Assembly (NCBI RefSeq): GCF_001020565.1
Contig: NZ_LDAS01000001.1
Location: 2,442,520-2,506,519, forward strand
Length of the DNA: 64,000 nt
Direction: 5' to 3'
Source: Maribacter thermophilus
Lineage (GTDB): Bacteria; Bacteroidota; Bacteroidia; Flavobacteriales; Flavobacteriaceae
Positions 1 through 8,154 of this stretch are shown piece after piece. The notes below the pieces were generated by a model. It did not search any database and was not told the DNA's origin. It worked only from the letters and a program-made list of their open reading frames with translations. The stretch's first letter is position 1. The number at the start of each line of letters is the position of its first letter. Made by a program: the position numbers and the translations under genes.

Positions 1-1610
1 TCCACATTCTTTCCGTCGTAATTGCCCGGGGTCATTTTAGGTAGTTTTTTGATAATGCGCTCTACCTCGTTCTCCAACAACTCATGAGGCCCTCTTTTTC
101 TGATATTAATAATACTGCCGTCTGCCGAAATCGTAAACATCACACTTACCCTGCCCTGTATGCCTTTTTCCATGGCCTCTTTAGGATAGTTGAAATTTTT
201 ACTGATATGCCTTTGCATCATCATATTAAAACACGCCCTAGCGTTGCTGTTATCTTCACAACCGGGGAAGACAGGTACATTTTCTACATACGAAAAAGGC
301 ACCTCTTCCTTGTCTATCCAATAATTTTTCTTGCCAACCTCTGAAGCTACGCCATCCCCCAACCTAAAGGAAATAGGGATAGAATAAACCGTTTTCACGG
401 GCGCTCCATCGTTTATGCCCGGTTGCATCTGAGGCAATTTACCAATAATGCGCTCTGCCTCATCTTCCAACAAAAAATGTGGCCCTCTTTTTTTAATATC
501 GCCTACCGATCCATTCTCATCTATGGTAAACATAATATGTACCCTTCCTTGCAGTCCTAATTCTTGTGCATCCTCGGGATATTTGAAATTTTTAGAAATA
601 TGTTGGTGTAACATGGTGGAGAAACAGGCCTTTTTATCATCGGCATCCTCACAATTGGGAAAAACAGGTGCTTCGTCTATTTCGGCAAAAGATACCGCGT
701 TCATTACTGTTTTTAATGCCGTGGTCTCTTCTACACCCCCAAGACCTTCCTTTTCATTTTGTTCACATGAAGTATAAAATAACATACCCAATACCAACGG
801 CACAAGAAGTAAGTACTTTAACTGCCATACTTTTTTTGATTTTGATTTTTGTAACATGACTATTCGTTTTTTGATTAATGATTTTTTAAAAAAATGATTG
901 ACAAAGGAGATGTTTCCGGATTCGAATACTTGTGACAATAACAAATTATAATGCGCCTTACGTTCGGTTTTTGGCACATGGGCATCTGCAATAAACTCAT
1001 GCAACTCGGTTATTCTGTGTTGATATATGTAGACCAACGGATTAAACCAGCCTACAATGCGCATTAATTCGAAGAACAACAGATCTAACGAATGCCGTTG
1101 TCTTATATGCACCAACTCGTGGGAAACAATTACGTTATATTCCTTTTTTAATACCTCATCGCCCAAGAAAATAGACCTAAAAAAAGAGAAAGCTTCATTA
1201 CTATGGGGCAATACAACTTGGGTAAAATGTTTAAAATGCGTGACCTCTCCCTTTCTTCTTAATTGATATAGACGCCATAGTTTTAGTAAAAACCAGAGAG
1301 TAGCTATTACTATTCCCGTTAAAAAAAACACTTGTTGCCAAGAAACATGCAAGTCGCTATCCATAGTCGTACCTACGGCAACTGGAGATTGTTCTAAACC
1401 CCACAAGAAATCTGAGTAGCCTTGAAAGGTGGCAGGCAACTCTGTACTAAACGCCTCTATTTTCACCCATGGAAGCAACAACGACAATGTATAGGTAACT
1501 ATTAAATATGCCCTGTTCCATTGAAAGAATGTTTCCTTTTTTAGAAAGAAATCATAAATGACCAAGAACAAAAGTTGAAATGCCATGCATTCTAGAACAT
1601 ACTGTATCAT
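1..1610 (-). CDS. M56 family (BlaR1-like) membrane metalloprotease with tandem TonB-like C-terminal domains, partial
   Basis: Sensor-protease partner of the adjacent BlaI-type repressor. Translating the minus strand from the ATG at 1610 gives 536 codons without a stop, so the C-terminus lies beyond the left edge. Membrane segments occupy the N-terminal third. The zinc-protease signature HELVH follows (around 1090-1110), then a membrane-anchored region. After another membrane helix (VPLVLGMLFYTSC) come two copies of a TonB C-terminal-like domain, each starting with a VFP-C-E-D motif and containing a GRV--MFTI core (about 375-680 and about 1-300). The start overlaps the blaI stop by four bases (ATGA), so the two are translationally coupled. 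BlaR1/MecR1 relatives sense a signal and inactivate the repressor by proteolysis; in Bacteroidota they often carry TonB-like tails. The ligand is unknown and beta-lactam sensing is not implied. Confidence 0.88.
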   Translation of the reverse strand, partial: MIQYVLECMAFQLLFLVIYDFFLKKETFFQWNRAYLIVTYTLSLLLPWVKIEAFSTELPATFQGYSDFLWGLEQSPVAVGTTMDSDLHVSWQQVFFLTGIVIATLWFLLKLWRLYQLRRKGEVTHFKHFTQVVLPHSNEAFSFFRSIFLGDEVLKKEYNVIVSHELVHIRQRHSLDLLFFELMRIVGWFNPLVYIYQHRITELHEFIADAHVPKTERKAHYNLLLSQVFESGNISFVNHFFKKSLIKKRIVMLQKSKSKKVWQLKYLLLVPLVLGMLFYTSCEQNEKEGLGGVEETTALKTVMNAVSFAEIDEAPVFPNCEDADDKKACFSTMLHQHISKNFKYPEDAQELGLQGRVHIMFTIDENGSVGDIKKRGPHFLLEDEAERIIGKLPQMQPGINDGAPVKTVYSIPISFRLGDGVASEVGKKNYWIDKEEVPFSYVENVPVFPGCEDNSNARACFNMMMQRHISKNFNYPKEAMEKGIQGRVSVMFTISADGSIINIRKRGPHELLENEVERIIKKLPKMTPGNYDGKNV

Positions 1611-1969
1611 GATTCCTCTTTTTTAATGTCCTTTAAAATGGATTCCAATTCAGAAAGACTCATATCGTTCTTTTTCATAAAAAAAGAAACCATACTTTTA
1701 AACGAGCCTTGAAAATAACCGTCTACCAACTTGTTAATACTCTGATTGCTGTAGTCCGACTTTTTCACCAAAGGGTAATATAAATACCCTTTTCCCTCTT
1801 GTTCGTGATTCACAAAACCTTTGCTTTCCAATATCCTCACTATGGTAGAAACCGTATTATATGCAGGTTTCGGCTCTGGAAATTTTTCTATTATACCGGC
1901 AACATTAGATTTTTCTAACTGCCACAACACTTGCATTACCTCCTCTTCCGCTTTTGTTAATTGCTTCAT
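1607..1969 (-). CDS. BlaI/MecI/CopY family transcriptional repressor
   Basis: A 120-residue winged-helix repressor of the Penicillinase_R family, of usual length. The N-terminal helix-turn-helix is clear (LTKAEEEVMQVLWQLEKS, then a recognition region AYNTVSTIVRILESKGFV), followed by the wing (EGKGYLYYPLV) and a C-terminal dimerisation helix. BlaI proteins bind dyad operators as dimers and are cleaved when the partner M56 protease is activated. Three dyad operators sit directly upstream, so autoregulation is very likely. It forms a two-gene operon with the M56 gene by a 4-base overlap. The signal and any remote targets cannot be told from the sequence. Confidence 0.92.
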   Translation of the reverse strand: MKQLTKAEEEVMQVLWQLEKSNVAGIIEKFPEPKPAYNTVSTIVRILESKGFVNHEQEGKGYLYYPLVKKSDYSNQSINKLVDGYFQGSFKSMVSFFMKKNDMSLSELESILKDIKKEES

Positions 1970-1977
1970 TTCTTTTC

Positions 1978-2039
1978 AACTAATTCTTTAGTTCGAATCA
2001 AATATAACTAAAAAATTAGTTCAAACTAAAATTTTAGTT
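1978..2039 (-). promoter_or_regulatory. blaI promoter with three BlaI-type operators AACTAA-N4-TTAGTT
   Basis: Three 16-bp dyads with identical arms (AACTAA and TTAGTT) and a 4-bp centre: 1978-1993 (centre TTCT), 2006-2021 (centre AAAA) and 2024-2039 (centre AATT, a perfect palindrome). Centre-to-centre distances are 28 and 18 bp. A Bacteroidota -7 element TATATTTG on the minus strand lies at 2006-1999, between the first and second dyad, so a bound repressor would cover the promoter. The dyads are seen directly; assigning them to BlaI is inference from position and symmetry. Confidence 0.8.
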
Positions 2040-2047
2040 AAAAACTT

Positions 2048-2084
2048 TATAAAAAAACCTAAGCAACGGTTATTACTTAGGTTT
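2048..2084 (-). terminator. Rho-independent terminator of the TonB-dependent receptor gene
   Basis: The 9-bp arms AAACCTAAG (2055-2063) and CTTAGGTTT (2076-2084) form a hairpin. On the minus strand it is followed by a run of T (2057-2051), just after the receptor stop codon at 2107. Confidence 0.8.
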
Positions 2085-2106
2085 CAAGTAAATAAATAGT
2101 ATCTAC

Positions 2107-4332
2107 TTAAAAAGTTACGGATACCTTTCCTCTTAAATAGAAAGGGGTTCCGGGTGTAAAGTGAATTTCTTCAACAGGATCGGCTTCGTTAAAAAGGCGG
2201 CTTTCTGTAGCAAATTGGGTTTCGTTCCAATCGGTATCGAAGAGGTTTTCTACAATGATACCAAAAGTCCAATTTTTAAGACTATAATTAATATTGGCAT
2301 CTGTTACAAAATAGCCGTCCGCAACGATGGAGTTGTCTTCGTTCGCCGCACGATCATCCACATATCTATAATTAATTCCGCCAGAAATACCATTGGGAGC
2401 ATCGACCGTAAAACCGCCTGATGTCGTAAAATCGGGTGCCAACGGAATATAATCTTCCCCATCGGGCTCATCGGTACTTCTTGCATGGGTATAGTTACCA
2501 TCTACATAAAGGTACAGCCAGTCAGCAGCTTGGTACCTGGCCCCTACCTCTAATCCCAACCTTCTGGTTTTTCCACTTGGCTCCACAATACCGGCATCAC
2601 CGACATACACAAACTCTTGATCCATGAACAAACTCCACAAAGTAGCATTGAGCACCAACTTATCTGCAGGTTTAACAATGGTCCCTAAATCTATTCCATA
2701 TGCGGCCGGCAATACGTCTTCCCCATTGTTTGCGACCACCACCCTAGTGTCGTTGGAATGGAACCCCATACCCGCCTTTAGAAAAAACTGGGTGTTTAAA
2801 TTAGGGGTAAAGGTGGTATTGAATTTAGGGCTGAACGCTAGTTTATCTTGACTTTGATTATCGTAAAGCTCACTTAGCTTGTTCACATAATCGAACTTGA
2901 AATAATCTAATCGTACCGATGGATTAAACATAAAATCGCCCCATTTTAATTTGGCATCAAAAAAACCATAGGTATTTACCTCATCGATATCCCCATAAGA
3001 AATGCTGTTCAGTACCGTCTGCCTGTTCAAGGTATGTGACAATTCGTTATCATCACTATTATCGTATCTAAAACCGATTCCTCCCCTATAGGCCAAACCT
3101 TCACTTCCCCAGTTCTTCTTGTAATTTTCATAAATGGTTTCGGCACCTACGGTCATCCTACTTTCTTTTTGCTTTATCTGATCTCCATTTATGGGGTCGT
3201 CCAAAAAAAAAGTAAAGTTCGAATACAGTTCAAAATCATACTGAGAAACGTAGGCCTTTGAACGAATAGCCCCTCCATCCTGTAATGTTTTATGGTGATT
3301 TAACAAAATATTGGTTCTGGAGGTCTCTCCCCCATCGGTATCATCTATAGACCCAAATCTACTGATCAATCCCTGATCCACGGCACGCTGTGGTATTTGT
3401 CCGCTTGCATCCCACTTGCTTGTAAAGTGAGACGCAGTCAACAATAATTCTTGATGCCCGGGCAGCTTATACCTATACCTACCCATAATGTTTACTCGGT
3501 TAAAATTTTGTGGCGATTCTACCGGGCCATCCGTCAAATAAAGTTCAGAAGCAATATAGGCATCGCTATTACCTGTATCCATTACATTGAACATACCCAA
3601 AAACCTTTGGGTGTTGAACTGTCCGATCTCTACAGAGGCCATATTATTATCGATACTTTTTCGAAGGTGTAGATCTACATAACCGGCCGTGTTAAAATTC
3701 CCTTGTTCCGCATAAAAAGGGCCCTTACCAAAATTGATGTTCTCAATGGTCTCCGGTATTACAAAATGTAGATCCGCATAGCCTTGCCCATGCGCATGGG
3801 AAACCATATTTACCGGCAAACCATCGACACTAATTGAAATATCGGTACCATGATCAATATCGAAACCGCGCAAGAAAATTTGCTCCGCTTTTCCTCCGCC
3901 GGCATGCTGACCGATAATAAGGCCCGGCACCTTTCTTAAAATTTCTTGGGAAGACTTCACCGGACTCGCCTCAACGTCTATATCTACCAACTGGCTCAAT
4001 ACATCTACCTTTGATGTCAATACCACCTGATCCAAAGAAATGGAAGCACTTTCCATAACAATGGAAATAGGCTTCGCCATATCTTCTTTTTTTACCACCC
4101 ATAATTTGGTTGCATACCCTAAACTTGAGAAATAAATAGAATCGTTAACGCTGGTATTCAGCAATAAAAAATTACCCGAAACATCAGAATGGCTGTGCTG
4201 TCCGCTATTCTTATTAAAAACGCCAACATCTTGCAAAGCATTGCCTTCGCTATCGTTGATTACACCTTCTAAATTTTGGCCTTGTGCGGCTATTGACAAT
4301 AGTAAACTAAAAGCAAACAATGCCCTTTTCAT
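2107..4332 (-). CDS. TonB-dependent outer-membrane receptor with histidine-rich plug
   Basis: A 741-residue outer-membrane receptor that would import an unidentified substrate using TonB energy. Signal peptide (ALFAFSLLLSIAAQGQ), then a CarboxypepD_reg-like beta domain (about 19-95), a plug domain (about 105-225; SSQEILRKVPGLIIGQ) and a beta-barrel ending in the aromatic KVSVTF. The plug holds two histidine-rich stretches, GQHAGGGKAEQIFLRGFDID and VNMVSHAHGQGYADLHF. These might bind a metal or a metal complex, which is inference. No SusD partner is adjacent, so a polysaccharide role is not supported. It has its own terminator and is transcribed toward the blaI pair, but no blaI-type dyad lies in front of it. 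Confidence 0.9.
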   Translation of the reverse strand: MKRALFAFSLLLSIAAQGQNLEGVINDSEGNALQDVGVFNKNSGQHSHSDVSGNFLLLNTSVNDSIYFSSLGYATKLWVVKKEDMAKPISIVMESASISLDQVVLTSKVDVLSQLVDIDVEASPVKSSQEILRKVPGLIIGQHAGGGKAEQIFLRGFDIDHGTDISISVDGLPVNMVSHAHGQGYADLHFVIPETIENINFGKGPFYAEQGNFNTAGYVDLHLRKSIDNNMASVEIGQFNTQRFLGMFNVMDTGNSDAYIASELYLTDGPVESPQNFNRVNIMGRYRYKLPGHQELLLTASHFTSKWDASGQIPQRAVDQGLISRFGSIDDTDGGETSRTNILLNHHKTLQDGGAIRSKAYVSQYDFELYSNFTFFLDDPINGDQIKQKESRMTVGAETIYENYKKNWGSEGLAYRGGIGFRYDNSDDNELSHTLNRQTVLNSISYGDIDEVNTYGFFDAKLKWGDFMFNPSVRLDYFKFDYVNKLSELYDNQSQDKLAFSPKFNTTFTPNLNTQFFLKAGMGFHSNDTRVVVANNGEDVLPAAYGIDLGTIVKPADKLVLNATLWSLFMDQEFVYVGDAGIVEPSGKTRRLGLEVGARYQAADWLYLYVDGNYTHARSTDEPDGEDYIPLAPDFTTSGGFTVDAPNGISGGINYRYVDDRAANEDNSIVADGYFVTDANINYSLKNWTFGIIVENLFDTDWNETQFATESRLFNEADPVEEIHFTPGTPFYLRGKVSVTF

Positions 4333-4447
4333 AAATTGCTAAATTTTAATTGTTTATTTTTTTATGATTCGCAAAAATAAATAGAAACTGTACATTTTTT
4401 TCAACGATTGTAACAAATCCGATCTATTTTTGTCTAACATTTGTACT

Positions 4448-4963
4448 ATGGATATTGTATTATTACTTCTGGGTTTTATTTGTATGTTAATAGGGATATT
4501 GGGCAGTTTCTTACCGGTATTACCCGGCCCTCCGATCAGTTGGCTTGGTTTGCTTCTATTATATCTTACCAAAGCTATTCCGAACAACTGGTGGGTATTA
4601 GGTGTTACCTTTGCCATAGCATTGATCGTTTTTGCATTGGACTATGTAATACCCGCCATGGGCACTAAAAAGTTCGGCGGCACAAAAGCAGGGGTAATAG
4701 GCACGACCATTGGCTTACTTGTAGCCCTGGTTTTTCCGGTTCTAGGACCTTTTGGCATTATTGTATGGCCATTTGTAGGTGCCTTGGTCGGAGAGCTATT
4801 AAATAAAGCCGATAAAAAAACAGCCACAAAGGCTGCTTTTGGATCTTTTCTTGGATTTTTAACGGGAACTTTTTTAAAGTTTATGGTCGCTATTATCTAC
4901 TTAGGATTGTTTATAGCAACGGCATGGGAGTACAAATCGGCACTTTTTCCCTATTTTAATTAG
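4448..4963 (+). CDS. DUF456 domain-containing membrane protein
   Basis: About 171 residues with four to five hydrophobic segments and glycine-rich repeats of the DUF456 type (LLGFICMLIGILGSFLPVLP near the N-terminus, then GGTKAGVIGTTIGLLVALVF). Inner-membrane protein of unknown function. I chose the ATG at 4448; a TTG 18 bases upstream would add only MSNICT and coincides with a likely -7 element (TATTTTTG, 4425-4432). The 3' end overlaps the convergent nitroreductase gene by four bases. Confidence 0.85.
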   Translation: MDIVLLLLGFICMLIGILGSFLPVLPGPPISWLGLLLLYLTKAIPNNWWVLGVTFAIALIVFALDYVIPAMGTKKFGGTKAGVIGTTIGLLVALVFPVLGPFGIIVWPFVGALVGELLNKADKKTATKAAFGSFLGFLTGTFLKFMVAIIYLGLFIATAWEYKSALFPYFN

Positions 4964-5514
4964 TCCAACCAAACGGTTTTATCGGAAATAGGACCACGGG
5001 GCTGCTCGGGCCACTCTCCATCAAAATGCCCCATATAAAAGAAACCTAGGCATTTTTCACCTTCGGCCATCTCAAAGAATTCGCCCATATGTTTTATTAG
5101 ACCCGGAGAACTCCAATAAGCCCCAATGCCCATTTCGGTACAGCATAGCCACATATTCTGAACAGCCATAGCCACTGCCGAGATCTCTTCCCACTCCGGC
5201 ACACTTTCATTAGGGTCGCGCTGCATACAAATGGCTATAACCGCACCCGACTTCTTCGGATTCTCCATCAGTTTTTTAATTTTTACCTGTTTTGGGTTCG
5301 GGTCCAATTCTTGATACTTGGCAGAAAGAAATTCTCCCAAACGGTCTTTAGCCTCCCCTTGTACCACCTTAAACCGCCAAGGCTCTGTCTTCTTGTGGCT
5401 AGGCGCCCAATTGGCAGCCTCCAAAATCTTTTCTATATCCTGCTTATCTATAGGATCAGTGTTGTACTGTGCAGGAAAAATCGAACGCCTTTTTTGTATC
5501 AAATCAAAAATCAT
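4960..5514 (-). CDS. Nitroreductase family protein (YdjA-like)
   Basis: A 184-residue FMN-dependent NAD(P)H oxidoreductase of the small nitroreductase family. Seen are the N-terminal RRSIFPAQY, which in this family contacts FMN phosphate, AANWAPSHKKTEPWRF, and the central region IGAYWSSPG. Length fits YdjA-type enzymes. These reduce quinones or nitroaromatics; the physiological substrate here is unknown. It overlaps the convergent DUF456 gene tail by four bases and is followed upstream by a separate LysR gene. Confidence 0.9.
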   Translation of the reverse strand: MIFDLIQKRRSIFPAQYNTDPIDKQDIEKILEAANWAPSHKKTEPWRFKVVQGEAKDRLGEFLSAKYQELDPNPKQVKIKKLMENPKKSGAVIAICMQRDPNESVPEWEEISAVAMAVQNMWLCCTEMGIGAYWSSPGLIKHMGEFFEMAEGEKCLGFFYMGHFDGEWPEQPRGPISDKTVWLD

Positions 5515-5602
5515 ATCTCACTTTTTAATTAAGGTAAAAATAGCAGAAAGTCTTTTTAGAAAAATTTATCTAACATAATTTTAAGTCTTAAACCGTTCTG
5601 CC

Positions 5603-6487
5603 TTATTTCAACAAAAGATCTATACAGTTTTTTAATACCGGATTGCTATTTTCTTTTTTCCATATAACGGATAGCAAAGCTCTTTGACTCACATTCTTCA
5701 ACTCTATAAATTTAATCCCCATTTGAAAACCGTTTTGCAAAGCAGTAGGTACTATCGCTATACCTAGATTGTTCTCTACCAATTTAAAAATCGTCTGTGC
5801 GTGCACCGATTTATGGGATACCTTGGGTATAAAGCCCGCATCTGAACAAATACTCATTATGGTTTCATAATAGAAAGGACTGTCCTCTTGCCCGAACATG
5901 ATAAAATTATCGTTGGCAAACCGCTCCATTCCGTTATACTCCCGTGTCAACATAGGGTAACTTTCTGGTAGTACCAAAGAGAACGTATCCTTAAATACCG
6001 TTTGCATATGTAGTTCCGCAGGTACCCTGGACAATCTTACAAACCCCAAATCCAATTCATCTTTCAATACTGCTTCTACTTGTTCCAGATTAGAACGTTC
6101 CTCCAACGATGTCTTAATTTTCGGAAACTTATCCCTTAGCTTCACCAAAAGTTCAGGTATTACATTTTGCATCGCAGAACCCAAAAAGCCGATTCGCACC
6201 TCACCTGTATCCCCTTCCCCGATCAACTGCAATTGCCTACGGGTTTCCTTTAACTGTTTAAAAATATCTTCGGCCTGTTCTTTTAAATAATGTCCTGCAG
6301 GGGTAAGCGATACCTTTTTCTTGTTTCTCTCAAAAAGTTTCGCCTGTAAAATGGTTTCCATCTGTTTGATCTGCCGACTAAGGCCGGGTTGCGAGATAAA
6401 GAGTTTTTCCGCAGCTTTTCTAAAGTGCAACTCTTCTGCCACGGCCAAAAAATAAGTAAGATGCCTTAATTCAATTTGAGAACCCAT
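5603..6487 (-). CDS. LysR family transcriptional regulator, probable hut operon regulator
   Basis: A 294-residue LysR protein. The N-terminal winged helix-turn-helix is canonical (MGSQIELRHLTYFLAVAEEL then AAEKLFISQPGLSRQIKQME), followed by the linker and a substrate-binding-like effector domain. I chose the ATG at 6487, which puts the helix-turn-helix at the usual place; an upstream start would add 31 hydrophobic residues reading into the promoter. It is divergent from hutH with only 83 bases between, the classic arrangement for a LysR protein controlling its neighbour. Urocanate or histidine would be the expected effector, which is inference. Confidence 0.9.
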   Translation of the reverse strand: MGSQIELRHLTYFLAVAEELHFRKAAEKLFISQPGLSRQIKQMETILQAKLFERNKKKVSLTPAGHYLKEQAEDIFKQLKETRRQLQLIGEGDTGEVRIGFLGSAMQNVIPELLVKLRDKFPKIKTSLEERSNLEQVEAVLKDELDLGFVRLSRVPAELHMQTVFKDTFSLVLPESYPMLTREYNGMERFANDNFIMFGQEDSPFYYETIMSICSDAGFIPKVSHKSVHAQTIFKLVENNLGIAIVPTALQNGFQMGIKFIELKNVSQRALLSVIWKKENSNPVLKNCIDLLLK

Positions 6488-6514
6488 AGTTATTGATTGT
6501 TCACTAAAATAGTA

Positions 6515-6546
6515 TTGGTAATTATCAAACTTAACAAATATATTTA
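6515..6546 (+). promoter_or_regulatory. hutH promoter and candidate LysR operator
   Basis: Between lysR and hutH lies a near-perfect 14-bp dyad, TTGGTAATTATCAA (6515-6528, one mismatched pair). It is followed by a -7 element TATATTTA at 6539-6546. The dyad overlaps the place where a -33 element would sit. The dyad and the -7-like sequence are seen; the assignment to the LysR protein is inference. Confidence 0.5.
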
Positions 6547-6570
6547 TGTGGAAAAATAAAAAGTAACACA

Positions 6571-8145
6571 GTGGCACCAAAAACCTTTAAACTCGGCGAA
6601 GACTGGCTAACTGCAGGGATCGCATTGAACATCTGCAACGGAACCACCTCTATTGTATTATCGGAAGCAACTCGAAAAAAGATTGAAAAGAGCTGGAATA
6701 TTGTCCAGAAAATAGTCGAAAAAGGACATCCTGTATATGGAATAAATACAGGTTTCGGTCCCTTGTGCACCACTAAAATATCCAAGACAGAAACCGATAT
6801 ATTACAAACCAACATCTTAAAAAGCCATAGCGTTGGTGTTGGCAAGCCCATTGGAAGTGAAATTGCCAAGATAATGTTGGTATTAAAAGCCCATTCATTG
6901 GCAAAAGGTTATTCCGGCATATCCATAGATACATTGGAACGTATTATATGGCATATAGAAAATAATGCCATTCCGGTTGTTCCCTCTCAGGGTTCTGTAG
7001 GGGCATCGGGAGACCTGGCACCACTATCCCATTTATTTCTACCATTAATAGGTTTGGGCAAGGTACATTATGAAGGACATGAAATTTCCACATCTGATTT
7101 ATTCGATAAAACAGGACTAAAACCATTGGACCTAGGGCCTAAAGAAGGCCTGGCCCTTATAAACGGCACACAATTCATTGCGGCCCATGCCGTAAAAGTG
7201 GTAGATAGACTACATGCCGTTTTGTCCCAAGCAGATATTATTGGGGCCATGATGATAGAAGGTCTACAGGGTTCTGTAAAACCCTTCTATAAAGAACTGC
7301 ACGACCTACGTCCTTTTAAAGGAAACATTCATGTGGCCAGAAGGGTAAAACGTTTGCTCAAAGGTTCTGAAATTATGGAAGACCATGTAGATTGTGACCG
7401 TGTTCAAGACCCATACTCCCTTCGTTGTATACCTCAAGTACATGGGGCATCTAGAAATGCATGGCTTCATTTAAAAGAACTATTGGAAGTAGAATTAAAT
7501 TCGGTTACCGACAACCCCGTCATTATCAATGAAGACCTTACCATTAGCGGAGGTAACTTTCATGGGCAACCCTTAGCCATGGCACTGGATTACGCCTGTT
7601 TGGCCGCTTCGGAAATCGGAAACATCTCCGACCGTCGCATTTATTTGGCACTGGAGGGCAACAGTCCGGGTGTTCCTAAATTATTAATGAAAGACACTGG
7701 TATCAATTCTGGTTACATGATCCTACAATATACCTCTGCCGCCTTGGCGAGCGAAAACAAAGGATTGTGTTTTCCGTCCAGTGCAGATAGCATACCCACA
7801 TCTTTAGGGCAGGAAGATCATGTAAGTATGGGGTCTATCGGAGGTCGAAAGGCTTTACAAGTCATTGAAAACGTCGAAAAAATATTGGCCATAGAATTAC
7901 TGACGGCCGCACAGGCCTTTGAATACAGAAAACCTTTAAAGTCCGGTATCTTTTTAGAGGAAGTACACAAGGAGGTTAGAAAACAAGTGCCTTTTGCTGA
8001 CAAGGACCGCGTTTTTGCCCATGATATTGAAAAGGGAATTAAAATGATACAGGACAAGACCATTATATCCCTTATTGGAACAATAGAAAAAGAAAAAGGC
8101 ATCTCGCTAAAAACCAAGTATTCGGAAGAATTTGAAAACTATTAA
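6571..8145 (+). CDS. hutH: Histidine ammonia-lyase
   Basis: Deaminates L-histidine to urocanate, the first step of histidine catabolism. 524 residues, the usual size. The Ala-Ser-Gly triad that cyclises into the MIO prosthetic group is present at 145-147 in GSVGASGDLAPLSH. Other family marks are YGINTGFGPL, ALINGTQ and the downstream QDPYSLRC. The start is GTG at 6571; no in-frame ATG lies upstream before the promoter. First gene of a four-gene hut operon; hutI follows after 9 bases. Confidence 0.97.
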   Translation: MAPKTFKLGEDWLTAGIALNICNGTTSIVLSEATRKKIEKSWNIVQKIVEKGHPVYGINTGFGPLCTTKISKTETDILQTNILKSHSVGVGKPIGSEIAKIMLVLKAHSLAKGYSGISIDTLERIIWHIENNAIPVVPSQGSVGASGDLAPLSHLFLPLIGLGKVHYEGHEISTSDLFDKTGLKPLDLGPKEGLALINGTQFIAAHAVKVVDRLHAVLSQADIIGAMMIEGLQGSVKPFYKELHDLRPFKGNIHVARRVKRLLKGSEIMEDHVDCDRVQDPYSLRCIPQVHGASRNAWLHLKELLEVELNSVTDNPVIINEDLTISGGNFHGQPLAMALDYACLAASEIGNISDRRIYLALEGNSPGVPKLLMKDTGINSGYMILQYTSAALASENKGLCFPSSADSIPTSLGQEDHVSMGSIGGRKALQVIENVEKILAIELLTAAQAFEYRKPLKSGIFLEEVHKEVRKQVPFADKDRVFAHDIEKGIKMIQDKTIISLIGTIEKEKGISLKTKYSEEFENY

Positions 8146-8154
8146 AATAGCTTC

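Noticed and set aside
1-1969. Beta-lactam resistance locus
   Set aside because: No beta-lactamase or penicillin-binding-protein gene is present; BlaI/M56 pairs in Bacteroidota control many other functions.
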